From an uncultured Dehalococcoidia bacterium (lineage in GTDB: Bacteria; Chloroflexota; Dehalococcoidia; Lucifugimonadales; UBA1123), in NCBI GenBank assembly GCA_951812505.1, contig CATOSI010000002.1, positions 434,001-498,000 on the forward strand: a stretch of 64,000 nucleotides of DNA. Reading direction: 5' to 3'. Below the pieces are notes generated by a model that worked only from the letters and a program-made list of their open reading frames with translations, was not told the DNA's origin and did no database searches. The position numbers were made by a program, and so were the translations under genes. Numbering within the stretch: the stretch's first letter is position 1; each line of letters begins with the position of its first letter. Below are positions 49,469 through 59,245 of the stretch, one piece after another.

Positions 49469-50224
49469 TGTGTGCCTCCTTAGTAAGTGCCGAGATTACA
49501 GACTCCGACAGTGACCTGCCACGGAAAACTATTCCGCACGTTATGTTACAACGACAAGCGCTGACTTGCTCAACGAAAATTGATCCAGCCAAGAAGAGGA
49601 GCGCTGATCGAGTAAGCCTCATCCGAGGTCAATAGTCTCAAGAAACTCAAGCATCACCTTGACACAGTTCTCAGGTTGCTCGAACTGAAGATAGTGCATC
49701 CTATTGCCGGGCGACACATCTTCCCAGGATTCCCGTACATGTTCTCGGAGACGCCAGCGACCATTCGTACACCTCCAATACTCGACCAGGACTCTGGCAT
49801 CGCATTCACTCTGTTGACTCAGAAGTTCGACGCAGTGGTACTGGAGAACAACAGCCCGCGCGTGATGAGAAATTTCGGTCTCGAATACGCGGCACTCGCC
49901 GTGACAGCCGCTCTACATTACAGGGCAATATCCGGAAAAGGTCAGCACGATGAACATGGCAATAATCGCGAGCGCTGGGAGCAGAAGTGATTTTCCTGCT
50001 CATATGAGCCGGATAGCACCTCGGGCAGGCAGGTGGTGGATGCTCTATCGGAGTTGATATGCCACATGGGCCGTACCGAATAGCGCACGAGTGTTCCGGC
50101 CACAGGCACCAGCACCGTCATGTCCCGTTTCTCGTTCGATCTGTCTGCCACGCTTCAGGTTAGATAATACGAGACTTCCGCCTCTTGTTCGCAGGCTTTG
50201 AGTCAGGTCGGAAGTGTCGCGGGC
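49469..50224. other. Gene-poor region with a hydrolase remnant
   Basis: 756 nt. Only a decayed alpha/beta hydrolase end is recognisable (49619-49720). The rest is non-coding or decayed. The open frames at 49676-50151 show no family features. Confidence 0.5.
49619..49720 (-). pseudogene. C-terminal remnant of an alpha/beta hydrolase
   Basis: The frame ending in the TGA at 49619-49621 reads SPGNRMHYLQFEQPENCVKV, then MLEFLETIDLG at the end. GxxH followed by EQPE and an EFL ending is the typical final helix of epoxide-hydrolase or haloperoxidase-like alpha/beta hydrolases, with the catalytic His in NRMHYL. Upstream the similarity fades, so the N-terminal part is lost. A relic of a former gene. 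Confidence 0.4.
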
Positions 50225-51370
50225 CTAGTTTTTCAGGAAGCCCACCTTTTCGTACTCGCCCTTCACGATGGGCCTGGGATCAACCTCCAGCCAGTCCTCC
50301 AGCAGCTCGGTGTACACGCTGCGGAAGTCGAGATTGAAAGCCAGGTCGCCTTCGACCAGGTCTTTCGCCTGCAGGGACGGGTAGTAGCTGTGGTGGCCGC
50401 CCCGTACGCCGTCGCCGATGACGAAAGCGACCCCGCCGGAGCCGTGGTCCGTCCCGTCGCCGTTGTCGTTGACGCGTCGTCCGAACTCCGAGAAGACGAA
50501 TATGAGCACGTCCTCGCTCTGATCGTGCTCCTTCATGTCGGTGTAGAAGTCGTAGATTCCGCCTGAGACTTCGTCGAGCAGCCCTGCCTGCAGGTTGATC
50601 CCGTTGGTGTGGGCATCGAAGCTGCCGTGCTGGGTGTAGCAGACGCGCGTGCCGATGTCGGCCTGCAGCACCTGTGCCGCACTCTTCATCGACCTGGCAA
50701 AGGAGTTGGTAGCGTACTCGACAGTAGAGGAGTACTTTGGCACGACACTGTTTATGATGTCGGCGCCGCGCAGTGCGTCCAGCCCCGTCTGCGTCAGGTA
50801 GTCCATGACAGGGCCGCTTCCAATGGCTTGGGAGTACATGTTCTTGAAGACGTCGAGAACTTTCTCTCGGCGGGCGTCGTCCTGCATGTGTGGCATGAGT
50901 CCGTAGGAGTCCAGGCTGCTGACACACGCCACGGGCACGCCTGGGGCTGCCATAGCCTTGGAAAGCCCCGCGCCGAAGTTCACGCCTGCCACCGGGTTCT
51001 CGCCGTTCGGGTGCATCTGTTTCAGCGCGAGTCCAAGCCACCCCTCGAGTGCCACCGTCGTCGGCTCCGCCGTGTGCCAGATGTCCATGGAGCGGAAGTG
51101 CGACCTGTTGGGAACCGGATAGCCGGTGCCATGGATGATCGCGACCTTCCCCTCGTCGTACAGATCCTTGATTGGCTGCATTGACGGGTTCAACCCGTAG
51201 TCTTCGTCCAGCGGGATCACCCTGTCCTCCGGGATGTTGACCAGCGGACGGTTGTCGTAGTAGAGCGGATTATTGTACGGGACCACGCAGTTCAAATAAT
51301 CGTTTCCGCCCGATAGCTGGGCGACGACGATCTTGCGATTCTTGCTGTCACTCACGATATATTCTCCCAA
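50225..51370 (-). CDS. DUF1501 domain protein
   Basis: 381 aa. It has IVVAQLSGGNDYLNCVVPYNNPLYYDNRPLVNI, matching the DUF1501 opening (LxGGxDGLN). The end region VFSEFGRRVNDNGDGTDHGSGGVAFVIGDGVRGGHHSYYPS also fits. Members are related to the alkaline-phosphatase/sulfatase-like fold but lack defined function, and often begin with a Tat signal; none is visible here. It is the last gene in the DUF1800-NHL-DUF1501 operon. Confidence 0.92.
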   Translation of the reverse strand: MGEYIVSDSKNRKIVVAQLSGGNDYLNCVVPYNNPLYYDNRPLVNIPEDRVIPLDEDYGLNPSMQPIKDLYDEGKVAIIHGTGYPVPNRSHFRSMDIWHTAEPTTVALEGWLGLALKQMHPNGENPVAGVNFGAGLSKAMAAPGVPVACVSSLDSYGLMPHMQDDARREKVLDVFKNMYSQAIGSGPVMDYLTQTGLDALRGADIINSVVPKYSSTVEYATNSFARSMKSAAQVLQADIGTRVCYTQHGSFDAHTNGINLQAGLLDEVSGGIYDFYTDMKEHDQSEDVLIFVFSEFGRRVNDNGDGTDHGSGGVAFVIGDGVRGGHHSYYPSLQAKDLVEGDLAFNLDFRSVYTELLEDWLEVDPRPIVKGEYEKVGFLKN

Positions 51371-51406
51371 TGCCTGCAGCAGTGATGCGTAAGATCCTCG
51401 GGGATC

Positions 51407-52414
51407 CTATGCCAGTTCGTATATCTGGAATCGGTGTCTGCCTGTCTCCAGCACGTATCCGCGGCCCTTGTCGTCCACCGCGACCGCGACCGGATCCCAG
51501 AAGTATGGTTCTATCCGGGCCGATTCCTCATTGATGTCGTCAGTGTCCACCTCGAAGACGGGCACGTATGAGGAGCGGGCCCGCTCCTCGTCCTTCTGAG
51601 CGGTTATGTACTCCTGCGCCCAAACTCCCAGGTGAGCCTCGCCGCGCGCCTTCGCGATGAAGTTGCCTTCCGGATCCAGGACCTGAAGGCGCTGATTGCC
51701 CCAATCTGCCACCCACATATTGCCCTCTGAGTCCACCGCGACATCGGAGGGACGGTAGAATTCACCGTCGCCGGTACCGGGGGCGCCGTACTTGGCGATG
51801 AACTCACCGTTGGGAGTGAACTTCTGAATCCGGTCGTTTCTCCAGTCGGCGATATACACGTTGGCGTCGCGGTCCTGCGTTATGCCCCAGGGGAGGTTGA
51901 ATTCGCCGTCGCCGTTGCCGAAAGACCCCCACTGGGAGATGTATGCGCCATCTTTGGTGAGGCGTTGGATTCTGTTGTTCTTGTGATCGACGAGAAGCAT
52001 ATTGTCGTTACGGTCGAAGGCAATGCCGGACGGAGCGTCGAACTCGCCGTCGCCGTCGCCCTGTTTTCCCCAGGTGGTGATCAACTCGCCCTGCCGGTCG
52101 TACACGGTGATCCTCTGGAGGAAATCATCCGCGAGGTACAGATTGTCGTCGCCGTCCAGCGCGAGGGCAGTGGGGCCGATCATATCACCGGGGTCTCCGC
52201 CATGGCGACCGATCTGACCGTAGTAGTCGTGGTTCCGCGATACCATCTGGATTCCCACGATAACGGTCTGACTGCGATTGCTGCGGCTGGCGACGAATAT
52301 TCGCCCGTCGTCCCTGATGACCATTGCGGTGGGAAGATGGAAGCCACGGCCTCCGTTATCCGCGTTGAAGCCGACGTTGTCGACGTATCTGAGGCTGAGC
52401 GCGATTGTAGTCAT
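51407..52414 (-). CDS. NHL-repeat beta-propeller protein, paralogue 2
   Basis: 335 aa, the same length as the NHL protein at 21655-22662. Its NHL blades include GDGEFDAPSGIAFDRNDNMLLVDHKNNRIQRL and GDGEFYRPSDVAVDSEGNMWVADWGNQRLQ. It may bind a ligand or a partner protein. It lies 34 nt after DUF1800 and 36 nt before DUF1501, so all three are probably one transcript. Confidence 0.88.
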   Translation of the reverse strand: MTTIALSLRYVDNVGFNADNGGRGFHLPTAMVIRDDGRIFVASRSNRSQTVIVGIQMVSRNHDYYGQIGRHGGDPGDMIGPTALALDGDDNLYLADDFLQRITVYDRQGELITTWGKQGDGDGEFDAPSGIAFDRNDNMLLVDHKNNRIQRLTKDGAYISQWGSFGNGDGEFNLPWGITQDRDANVYIADWRNDRIQKFTPNGEFIAKYGAPGTGDGEFYRPSDVAVDSEGNMWVADWGNQRLQVLDPEGNFIAKARGEAHLGVWAQEYITAQKDEERARSSYVPVFEVDTDDINEESARIEPYFWDPVAVAVDDKGRGYVLETGRHRFQIYELA

Positions 52415-52448
52415 ACCGTCCTGTCTCCCTTGGTCGTCGCCCGCAATA

Positions 52449-53900
52449 TTACAGCATCTGGTATTCCTGGGTGGACACGATCAGCTGGATCAGGTTCACT
52501 ACCGCCTCCTCTGTATCGGCAACCCTGCCCTCGTCTGAGAAGCTCAGACGTCCGTATGTGCCCGCGAATTCCGTGAGGTTCGCCCTCGTGCTGTCCAGGA
52601 CCTCCATCGGGCCGAGCACTTCCAGACAGGCATTGATCAGAACTTCCGGGGAGATGTCGTCGTCACCAGCGGCGCGGCCGATGCGATTGATTATTTCCCT
52701 TACTCCGGGCCTGGTCGGATCGCCCAGAATTCTGCTCACGAAGTTGACCCGCTCGACATATGTCCCGGTATTGATCCACTCGGTACCGCCTTGCCAACCC
52801 TCAACACTCGGTGGGCCCATCAGCGCCTGGCCCATGCCGGAGCTGGCGCGAGCCGCATCGTAGGTCTCGTAGCAGGGGAGTTCCATCCTTCCGGCGAGAC
52901 GTAGAGTGTTGACCACCATCTCCGTGGGGCTCTTCGTCCTGCCGTATCGGAAAGCCTCCTCCTTGAAGAAGTCGGATGTGAACAGGGTCTTGAGCATGTG
53001 TTTGATGCTGTGGCCCGATTCGAAATAGGCTTCAGTCATGGCGTCTATCGCTTCGGGATTCGTGGGCGGCGTGTGCGGCCACTGCGGCACCGGGGGCTCG
53101 TCGGCCACGAAGTAGTGGTAGAGGTGACGGGCAATGTATCGCGGCGTGGCCTCCTGCCTGCAGATGATCTCAACTACGTCTTCACCGTTGAAGTCCCCGG
53201 TCTCCCCCAGAATTGTCTTCTGTCCATGGTCGTGATCGTCGTCGTCGTACTCGAACTGCCAGGTCATGTTGCCGTACGGGCGCGAAGTATTATTGCGCAT
53301 CTTGATCATCATGTAGGCCGGGTTTACCACTCCCCAACCGGTGAATGCACGCGCGCACTCCTTGATGTCCTCTTCGGTGTAGTTGCCGACGCCCATGGAA
53401 AAAAGCTCAAGCAACTCCCGCCCATAGTTCTCGTTTATTGATCCCATGTGGTTATCCTGGTTGTCCAGCCACATGATCATGGCCGGATCGCGAGACAGCC
53501 GGACGAGCAGATTGTCCAGATTGCCCATCCCGTGCTCCCGGAACATGTCTATCTGGCTGGTCACCACCCGGGTCTGAATGAGTTTGTACGACCCGGTGGC
53601 GAACACACGATGCCAGAAGAGACACATCTTCTCTCGCAGAGAGTAGTCGGTGACCGCCATACGGTACACCCAATGTGCCTGGGCGCCGCCGCCATGAAGG
53701 TTCGACTGGTCGACGTGATAACGGCGAATCAGGTCATGGGGGATGTTGTCGTCCCCGGCGGGGTTCAGCAGCTCGTCCAGGACGGCGTCATACCCTTTGT
53801 CCATTGCCCGGTCGAGTTCGTCCGGGGTCGACCCAAAACCCGCTCGTCTGAGAAGGTGGGCCATGAGCCTCAAGTCCTGCTTTCTCTCGACTGCGACCAT
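52449..53900 (-). CDS. DUF1800 domain protein, paralogue 2
   Basis: 483 aa from the ATG at 53900 with AAGGAG upstream. LRLMAHLLRRAGFGSTPDELDRAMDKGYDAVLDELL, GRELLELFSMGVGNYTEEDIKECARAFTGW and GPPSVEGWQGGTEWINTGTYVERVNF match the copy at 20178-21575 closely. It heads the operon. No signal peptide. Enzymatic function is not known. Confidence 0.92.
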   Translation of the reverse strand: MVAVERKQDLRLMAHLLRRAGFGSTPDELDRAMDKGYDAVLDELLNPAGDDNIPHDLIRRYHVDQSNLHGGGAQAHWVYRMAVTDYSLREKMCLFWHRVFATGSYKLIQTRVVTSQIDMFREHGMGNLDNLLVRLSRDPAMIMWLDNQDNHMGSINENYGRELLELFSMGVGNYTEEDIKECARAFTGWGVVNPAYMMIKMRNNTSRPYGNMTWQFEYDDDDHDHGQKTILGETGDFNGEDVVEIICRQEATPRYIARHLYHYFVADEPPVPQWPHTPPTNPEAIDAMTEAYFESGHSIKHMLKTLFTSDFFKEEAFRYGRTKSPTEMVVNTLRLAGRMELPCYETYDAARASSGMGQALMGPPSVEGWQGGTEWINTGTYVERVNFVSRILGDPTRPGVREIINRIGRAAGDDDISPEVLINACLEVLGPMEVLDSTRANLTEFAGTYGRLSFSDEGRVADTEEAVVNLIQLIVSTQEYQML

Positions 53901-54053
53901 AGCATTGCTCCTTCGTATTCAACAGTCTTCCAGACATAGCGAATTTATAGGTCGTGTGGCAAGTCTGTCAAGGATTTGGCCCAAGGCAATCTCATCCAAA
54001 TGAGGTCTTACATGGAGTATCGAATAGAGGTCAGTCTTGAGATTGGGAGCGGC

Positions 54054-54260
54054 CTCATCAATCTGACATCAATCGCCATCTGTGCGTCGGTGTGCGGAAC
54101 CGTCTCATGGGTGGATGTCGAACAGTTCGGCAGATCCAAGGAGACGCGGCTCAGCAACCTATTGGAGCTGCCGAGTAGAATCCCCTCACGCGACACGTTC
54201 TCAGAATGTTCTCTGTCATCAATGCCGAGCGGTTCCAGGAATGCTTCACTGAGATGGGCG
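54054..54260 (+). pseudogene. ISAs1-family transposase remnant, frameshifted
   Basis: Frame 1 reads LTSIAICASVCGTVSWVDVEQFGRSK, then NLLELPSRIPSRDTFSE (to 54206). A shift then gives FSVINAERFQECFTEMGG (from 54209). Together these match the N-terminal part of ISAs1 transposases (ICG--SWVDIEEFG, LELPNGIPSHDTFG, and the helix with ERFQxCF). The DDE core that should follow is missing. An old, broken insertion sequence. Confidence 0.6.
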
Positions 54261-54650
54261 GCAAATACCGGGGTCTTCGCGTCTTCGGGGGCGTTCTTGT
54301 GCTGACGAAGCCCGGCGAGTCTTTCCCACCATAGAGGACTGATTCTCAGAGTTCGACGAGTCGTTCACAGACACGGTTCATCGTTGCAATGCAGCCCCGG
54401 CAGTTCCAAAGGACTTGGGCTGCACAGGAGCGTCTGCAAGGGCTGTAGTACTGCCTTCCCCTAGTTGACATAAGGCTCTAGTGCGAATTACACAGGGGTT
54501 CGAAGACAAAGTGGCTGACTGTTAACAGCGGAATGAGACGTTGTACATTCCCGTCGATACTGAGAACGAGGCTTCAGGCAGCGTTGGCTTCTGCGCCTAT
54601 CTGTACTTCTTCTAACTGAAAGAGCGTCGTAACCCCTACTCAAGAGCCCT

Positions 54651-54920
54651 TCATGGGCTGCTGATCGTGCGGCCGCCGTCAACTCTGATCACCTGGCCGG
54701 TGATCCAGGCGGCCTGCTTGGAACAGAGGAATGTGATAGCGTCTGCGATGTCCTCGGGCTGTCCGCAATGACCGAGTGGGATGCTTCGGTTCAGTTCTTT
54801 CTCTGCCTCCGGTGTGATATAGGAGGGCTGACCCGTATGCACAGGTCCGGGGGCAATGGCGTTCACAGAGAAACCGTAGGAGGCGATTTCAAGGGCGATA
54901 CTACGCGTGTACGCTTCCAT
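54651..54920 (-). pseudogene. Truncated SDR, C-terminal third only
   Basis: 89 codons. AYTRSIALEIASYGFSVNAIAPGPVHTG and DIADAITFLCSKQAAWITGQVIRVDGG match the last third of a classical SDR. The nucleotide-binding half and the YxxxK motif are absent, and the upstream frame shows no SDR similarity. The remaining frame is intact, which suggests a fairly recent loss. Confidence 0.7.
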
Positions 54921-54931
54921 GATGTTCCGTA

Positions 54932-55120
54932 TTACTCGTCGATGTCTTCCAGTGCAGCGTTCAGAATGTTGGTGAGCTGTCGAACCTGACGAGCGGACAG
55001 GTCAACAGAGCGACCGGACCTACCCAGTATCCCTATAACCAGTTCAGCAGACGTGACACCTCCTGTACCGACTATGACCGGATGGTCGTGAATCACAATC
55101 TTTGACAATTCAGTTCTCAT
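54932..55120 (-). CDS. Small hypothetical protein
   Basis: 62 aa from the ATG at 55120 (MRTELSKIVIHDHPVIVGTG) with AAAGG 7 nt upstream; longer starts exist up to 55162. The C-terminal half is helical and charged (SARQVRQLTNILNAALEDIDE). Not recognised. It ends 12 nt before the truncated SDR begins, so it may itself be part of the debris. Confidence 0.35.
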   Translation of the reverse strand: MRTELSKIVIHDHPVIVGTGGVTSAELVIGILGRSGRSVDLSARQVRQLTNILNAALEDIDE

Positions 55121-55741
55121 TGTCTGACCTTTCATGCTCCCTGTTGATGCTGCCGCTCGCATCGGCGCATATGCGCGACGGGCAGAATGTCACATGCGGT
55201 GAAGGATGAGACGCCCGACATCGTGTCGAGCAATCTCATTGGAATCATGACCACCAGAACGGCGACATCCCGATGATCCTTGAGAATACACCGAGAACTG
55301 CACCCACCACAACGCTTGCTGAGGCTCTAACGACTATCATCCAGAGCTCGGATCCCAGTCCGTACCCGACAACTACGCCGAGAATCAGCCTCACGACTGC
55401 ACCAGACTTGGCGTCTCCCGAATTGGCACCCTCTGGAGTATAGAGCGCAGGCTGGATGAGCGGACAAGACTGCGAAGGGACTTATCGTCACGCTCCTATG
55501 AGGTCACTGCTCGCCGAAGCTCCTATTGCCGTTCTGACCATCTCGAGAACAGGTTGACAGATCACTTTGACGGCATGTGAGCCACTCCAATTCCGCTTCG
55601 GTCTCCCTAGCTGGGCGCACTCCTAAAAGCCGGCAACCTTGCCCGGATTCGGGATAATCTATCGGAGAAAGTGTACCGTCAGACTGTTAACGGCCAGCGA
55701 TTCCGTCCGTAATAACTGTTCAGCGAATATGTCACACTATT
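55121..55741. other. Gene-poor stretch before the intact IS
   Basis: Apart from the small membrane-like frame at 55245-55493 nothing is recognised. AT-rich patches near 55660-55740 adjoin the IS left end. Confidence 0.4.
55245..55493 (-). CDS. Possible small membrane protein
   Basis: An 82-codon frame starting at GTG (55493). After a polar N-terminal part (SAHPACALYTPEGANSGDAK) come two hydrophobic stretches (AVVRLILGVVVGYGLGSELW, with MIVV next, and ASVVVGAVLGVFSRIIG), ending FWWS. The amino-acid make-up is much more membrane-like than chance. No ribosome-binding site was found and the region is decayed, so this may be a remnant. Confidence 0.3.
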
Positions 55742-57290
55742 ATGGAGCAAGTGACATTGACGCAGCACGAACAAGCAAGACTCAAAGTTCTCAACAGCTT
55801 ATTGGCAGACTACATGACGATAGACCAAGCAGCCACTCTGATGGGAGTGAGCACGCGCCACACCAGGCGACTTCTGGCGGCTTACAGGAAGGAAGGGGCA
55901 GCCGCACTCGCTCACGGTAACCGCGGTCGGAGACCATCCAACATCACATCGGAGACGACGAGGTCTATGGTTATACATTTGGCTCGCACTCGTTATTCGG
56001 TCGCCAACCACATGCATCTCAGCGAACTGCTCAGAGAACACGAGGGCATAGACATAGGCCGGACCACTCTTCGTCGCATACTGGTGGACGCCGGTCTCGT
56101 CAGTCCGAGGCGGCGGCGTTCGCCGAAGCACCGTGCTCGTCGGCAGCGTATGCCGCTGGAGGGGATGCTCATACAGATCGACGGCAGCTACCACAGGTGG
56201 CTTGGAGACGATGGACCTCAGTTCATGCTATTGCTCGCTGTGGACGACGCCACGGGCAAGGTGGCAAACGCTCTGTTCTGTGAGTACGAGAACACTCGAG
56301 ACTACTTCCTGCTGATGCGTGGTCTGATCGAATGCTATGGTGTTCCCATTGCCCTGTACACTGACCGCCATTCGGTCTTCAAGCATGTACCAGGGAGCGG
56401 AACGCCGAGCGCACCAACCCAGTTCTCTCGTGCGATGGACGAGTTAGGGATACAGATGATCTTTGCCCTGTCTCCTCAAGCGAAGGGGCGGGTGGAGAGG
56501 GCGGCAGGAACTTTCCAGGACAGACTTGTGACCGAGCTTCGGATCGCGGGTGCGACCACTATCGAAGAGGCCAGTGTCGTTCTGAAGGACTTCCTCTCTC
56601 ACTTCAACAAGCGCTTCGGGGTACAGGCGCGGGAATCTGAAGTCGCCTACCGGCCAATAGCTACGGGAACATGCCTGGATCGGGTTCTATGCTTCAAGCA
56701 TAGTCGCAAGGTGGCAAAGGACAACACCGTGAAGTATCGCCAGTGTACGCTTCAGCTGCTGCCTGGCACTGAAAGACCGACCTACGCCGGAGCGGATGTG
56801 GATGTGCTCGAGCAACTGGATGGTCATCTGATAGTCGAGCACGAGGGTCGTGTCATACCCAGCCAGGATGCTCCAGCTCGTCCAAACGTCCTGCGCGCCG
56901 TCAACGGACACTCTACACATACGACGCTGGAGCGTAACGGCCTCGGTAGTCGGTGGGAAGCAATCCTGGCATCACTGGACAGGGAGAGAGCTGAAGAGAG
57001 CGACCGCGAGGTCGTTCATAGAGAACGAAAGAAGGCAACGCCCTCGCCAAGGAAGCCCACTCCTAAGCAGATAGCAAGGTGGGAGGCGGTTCACGCAGCC
57101 AAGCGAAAGGGCCTGTCCATCAGAGGCATCACGCGGGAGACAGGGGTCCACAGGATCACGGTGAAAAAGTACCTGAAAGCTGAGAGTCCACCGATGACGC
57201 CCTCTCGGAAGAAGGTGGAAACAACGTAGTCTGATAAGATGGCAAATCTAGCAAGTGACAATTTCCCTGGACAGTTAAGCGGACATAGTC
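55703..57290 (+). mobile_element. ISNCY/IS1202-type insertion sequence
   Basis: One intact transposase flanked by imperfect inverted repeats. Left, AACTGTTCAGCGAATATGTC (55714-55733). Right, reverse-complement AACTGTCCAGGGAAATTGTC (near 57257-57276). They agree at about 15 of 20 positions. Exact ends and target duplication could not be fixed. It lies between decayed DNA and the defence island. Confidence 0.65.
55742..57229 (+). CDS. ISNCY-family DDE transposase
   Basis: 495 aa. N-terminal helix-turn-helix (MTIDQAATLMGVSTRHTRRLLAAYRKEGAAALAHGNRGRRPS), an integrase core with Asp in MLIQIDGSYHRWLGDDGP, Asp in ALYTDRHSVFK and Glu in KGRVERAAGTFQDRL. The spacing fits the DDE triad of the IS1202-like ISNCY group. 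The C-terminal extension ends with a second small HTH-like part (GLSIRGITRETGVHRITVKKYL). Complete and uninterrupted, so probably active or recently so. Confidence 0.9.
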   Translation: MEQVTLTQHEQARLKVLNSLLADYMTIDQAATLMGVSTRHTRRLLAAYRKEGAAALAHGNRGRRPSNITSETTRSMVIHLARTRYSVANHMHLSELLREHEGIDIGRTTLRRILVDAGLVSPRRRRSPKHRARRQRMPLEGMLIQIDGSYHRWLGDDGPQFMLLLAVDDATGKVANALFCEYENTRDYFLLMRGLIECYGVPIALYTDRHSVFKHVPGSGTPSAPTQFSRAMDELGIQMIFALSPQAKGRVERAAGTFQDRLVTELRIAGATTIEEASVVLKDFLSHFNKRFGVQARESEVAYRPIATGTCLDRVLCFKHSRKVAKDNTVKYRQCTLQLLPGTERPTYAGADVDVLEQLDGHLIVEHEGRVIPSQDAPARPNVLRAVNGHSTHTTLERNGLGSRWEAILASLDRERAEESDREVVHRERKKATPSPRKPTPKQIARWEAVHAAKRKGLSIRGITRETGVHRITVKKYLKAESPPMTPSRKKVETT

Positions 57291-57563
57291 TCTGAACTTC
57301 GACACCCCACTGGCATGTTATTGCTGCGCCCTTGACAATTCCTTAAAGTCGCACATTCGACAACTGTTTCCCACAGAGGTTTGGGATCGCATGTGGGTCG
57401 TTCACGGTCAGTCGTTCGTAGCGCGCATCTGTTGAATCAGAGTGCGCTTCGATGGTCCCATTGATGAAGCGTGTGATTAGGTGAGGCGATTTAGACTGAC
57501 ACGGCACGCGCCCAGGAGCGTCCCAAGCAGCCCCTGATTAACGACAGTTACACAGGACCCTGA
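57230..57563. other. Intergenic region after the IS
   Basis: Contains the right end of the IS near 57255-57283. The remainder shows nothing recognisable. Confidence 0.4.
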
Positions 57564-57920
57564 GTGGACAGAATAACTGGCGCACAAGCGGCCAAAATAA
57601 TTGTCGTTGACCAGAGGAAATACCGGACACGAGTGCCTCATACATGGCGGTCCCGTCCAGACCCGTTCGAGGGGGTATGGAACGAGATACTGGAATGGTT
57701 GCAGAAGCAGCCCGATGTCGGGGCCTCTGAGCTAATGAACCGGCTGATCAGGCGATACCCGGACCATTACAGCAGGCGTCAGCTTCGGACCCTGCAACGC
57801 AGAGTTAGACAGTGGCGTGGTGTGATGTCCAACAAACTTGTGTATGCTTCAGCTGAACAGAGTGAGATCGATGAGGAACGACTGGGTAACATCGGACCTG
57901 TGAGCGACAATAAAAAGTAA
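57564..57920 (+). pseudogene. Transposase fragment (integrase-core family N-terminal part)
   Basis: 118 codons. VPHTWRSRPDPFEGVWNEIL, then WLQKQPDVGASELMNRLIRRYPDHYSRRQLRTLQRRVRQWR, is the region before the catalytic core in IS21/IS481-like transposases. The DDE core is missing and a short unrelated tail (LVYASAEQSEIDEERLG) ends the frame. It may be a truncated gene or a stand-alone DNA-binding protein. Confidence 0.6.
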
Positions 57921-58153
57921 AAACTTTCGGTGACAGAATCCGATGAGGCAACAGGCCGGCAAGAATAGTTGACGCGGTACAGCTGCTCTCGGATCATCTC
58001 TCGAAGAGGCATCTGCCATCCTCACAGTCAGAGTCTCTCCGACAGTTTGCACCTTACCGAGCCGTCCGATTTTTGAGACAGACACACTTTTCGACCGCCC
58101 CAGTTGTCCATTGTTCGGGCGCCTTGACACCCTGAGTTTAATCTTCCGCACTT

Positions 58154-59245
58154 CTAGCAAGAGAAGTATCCCAGAGATATACCCAATTCACATTCTCTCA
58201 GCTTTGTCTCATCCTCCATGAGTGCCATGGCAGAGGAGGAACGCTCTCCTGATGGAGAGATATGCCTGTATATCCTCTCGCCCGCAGTGGCACTGGTCAA
58301 AACACTAATACCATGCATAGAGAGGCGCTCGCTATCGAATCCTAACCATCGGTCGCGCGGAAACCTGTACATCTTATCCAATGTGTGGTCCGCAGCGTCA
58401 AACAGATAAACCTCAAGACTACCGATGTTCTTTAAATCACTAAAGAGCCCCCTGATATATTCTCGGCAGGCATCTGTGCGCAATTTCTCGCATCTCGTGA
58501 AGAGTGTAACGGCGGTCTTACGATCTGTTTCTCTACCGAGATCATGATCCAAGAAAGTTAAGAACTGAGCCAATACACCCTTCTGCTTTTCTTGACCGAG
58601 ATGAAGGTCCACAACCGTCACCTTTGAAGAAGCCAAGGCATACCCTTGGAAGAACCTCTCCCAAAGGCGTTCTGGAGTCCATCCTGAAGGGACGATCCTG
58701 ATCACATCATCGATGATACTCCTCTCGAAATCTGGGGCCTGCCTCCTAAACTCCTGCTCGAAGCGAGCGTTCTTCACAGCACAAGCTTCACCTATATCCC
58801 TCCAAGAAATCACATGCATGGAGTCCTTTCCACAATGAGTGCATATGTCTGGCGAAGTGACATTTCTCATGAAATCCTTAATTCGCTCCTCAGTGATCAC
58901 GGCTAGCTCGAAGCTCGAATTCCATTCCATCATCCCATCACACGTGTCAATAGTGTCTAAAGGTACGTTCGCACTATGATCGGCCCGGAGAAATTTCGAA
59001 CTGCTACCCTGCCTGGCCAATACTGACTTCAGTAGCTTGACCGTTGATCCCTTTTTGCCAGGTAAGCCGTTTAATTTAACAATAATCTGCTTTCTAATGC
59101 TTCTTAAATCCCCATACAGGATGCCATGAGTTTCCCAGAATTCACACAACGTGCCAAAGAACCACGTGGGCTTTCTGCTCGTGTCGGCCGCAGCCTCATC
59201 CAATATACCCAGAAAATCTATGGCAAATGTAGTTTTATCCGGCAT
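58154..59245 (-). CDS. Unknown protein coupled to the AAA ATPase; candidate defence effector
   Basis: 363 aa, not recognised. The N-terminal 120 residues are mostly helical (FFGTLCEFWETHGILYGDLRS). The middle has CTHCGKDSMHVISWRDIGEACAVKN, a possible CxxC metal site. The C-terminal half alternates strands and helices (KVTVVDLHLGQE, KTAVTLFTRCEKL, LEVYLFDAADHTLDKMYRFPRDRW), a pattern loosely like phospholipase-D/MIT-C domains with an HxxDK, but without a clear HKD pair. Its start overlaps the AAA gene by 11 nt, so it is translationally coupled. It probably acts with the ATPase as effector. Confidence 0.6.
   Translation of the reverse strand: MPDKTTFAIDFLGILDEAAADTSRKPTWFFGTLCEFWETHGILYGDLRSIRKQIIVKLNGLPGKKGSTVKLLKSVLARQGSSSKFLRADHSANVPLDTIDTCDGMMEWNSSFELAVITEERIKDFMRNVTSPDICTHCGKDSMHVISWRDIGEACAVKNARFEQEFRRQAPDFERSIIDDVIRIVPSGWTPERLWERFFQGYALASSKVTVVDLHLGQEKQKGVLAQFLTFLDHDLGRETDRKTAVTLFTRCEKLRTDACREYIRGLFSDLKNIGSLEVYLFDAADHTLDKMYRFPRDRWLGFDSERLSMHGISVLTSATAGERIYRHISPSGERSSSAMALMEDETKLRECELGISLGYFSC

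Larger units (their letters stand above)
53901..55120. other. Decayed region with an ISAs1 remnant and a truncated SDR
   Basis: About 1.2 kb holding an ISAs1 fragment (54054-54260), a 5'-truncated SDR (54651-54920) and a possible small gene (54932-55120). The rest (54300-54650) shows nothing I recognise. Such mixed debris is typical of an integration hot spot, and the intact IS and the defence island follow directly. Confidence 0.55.
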
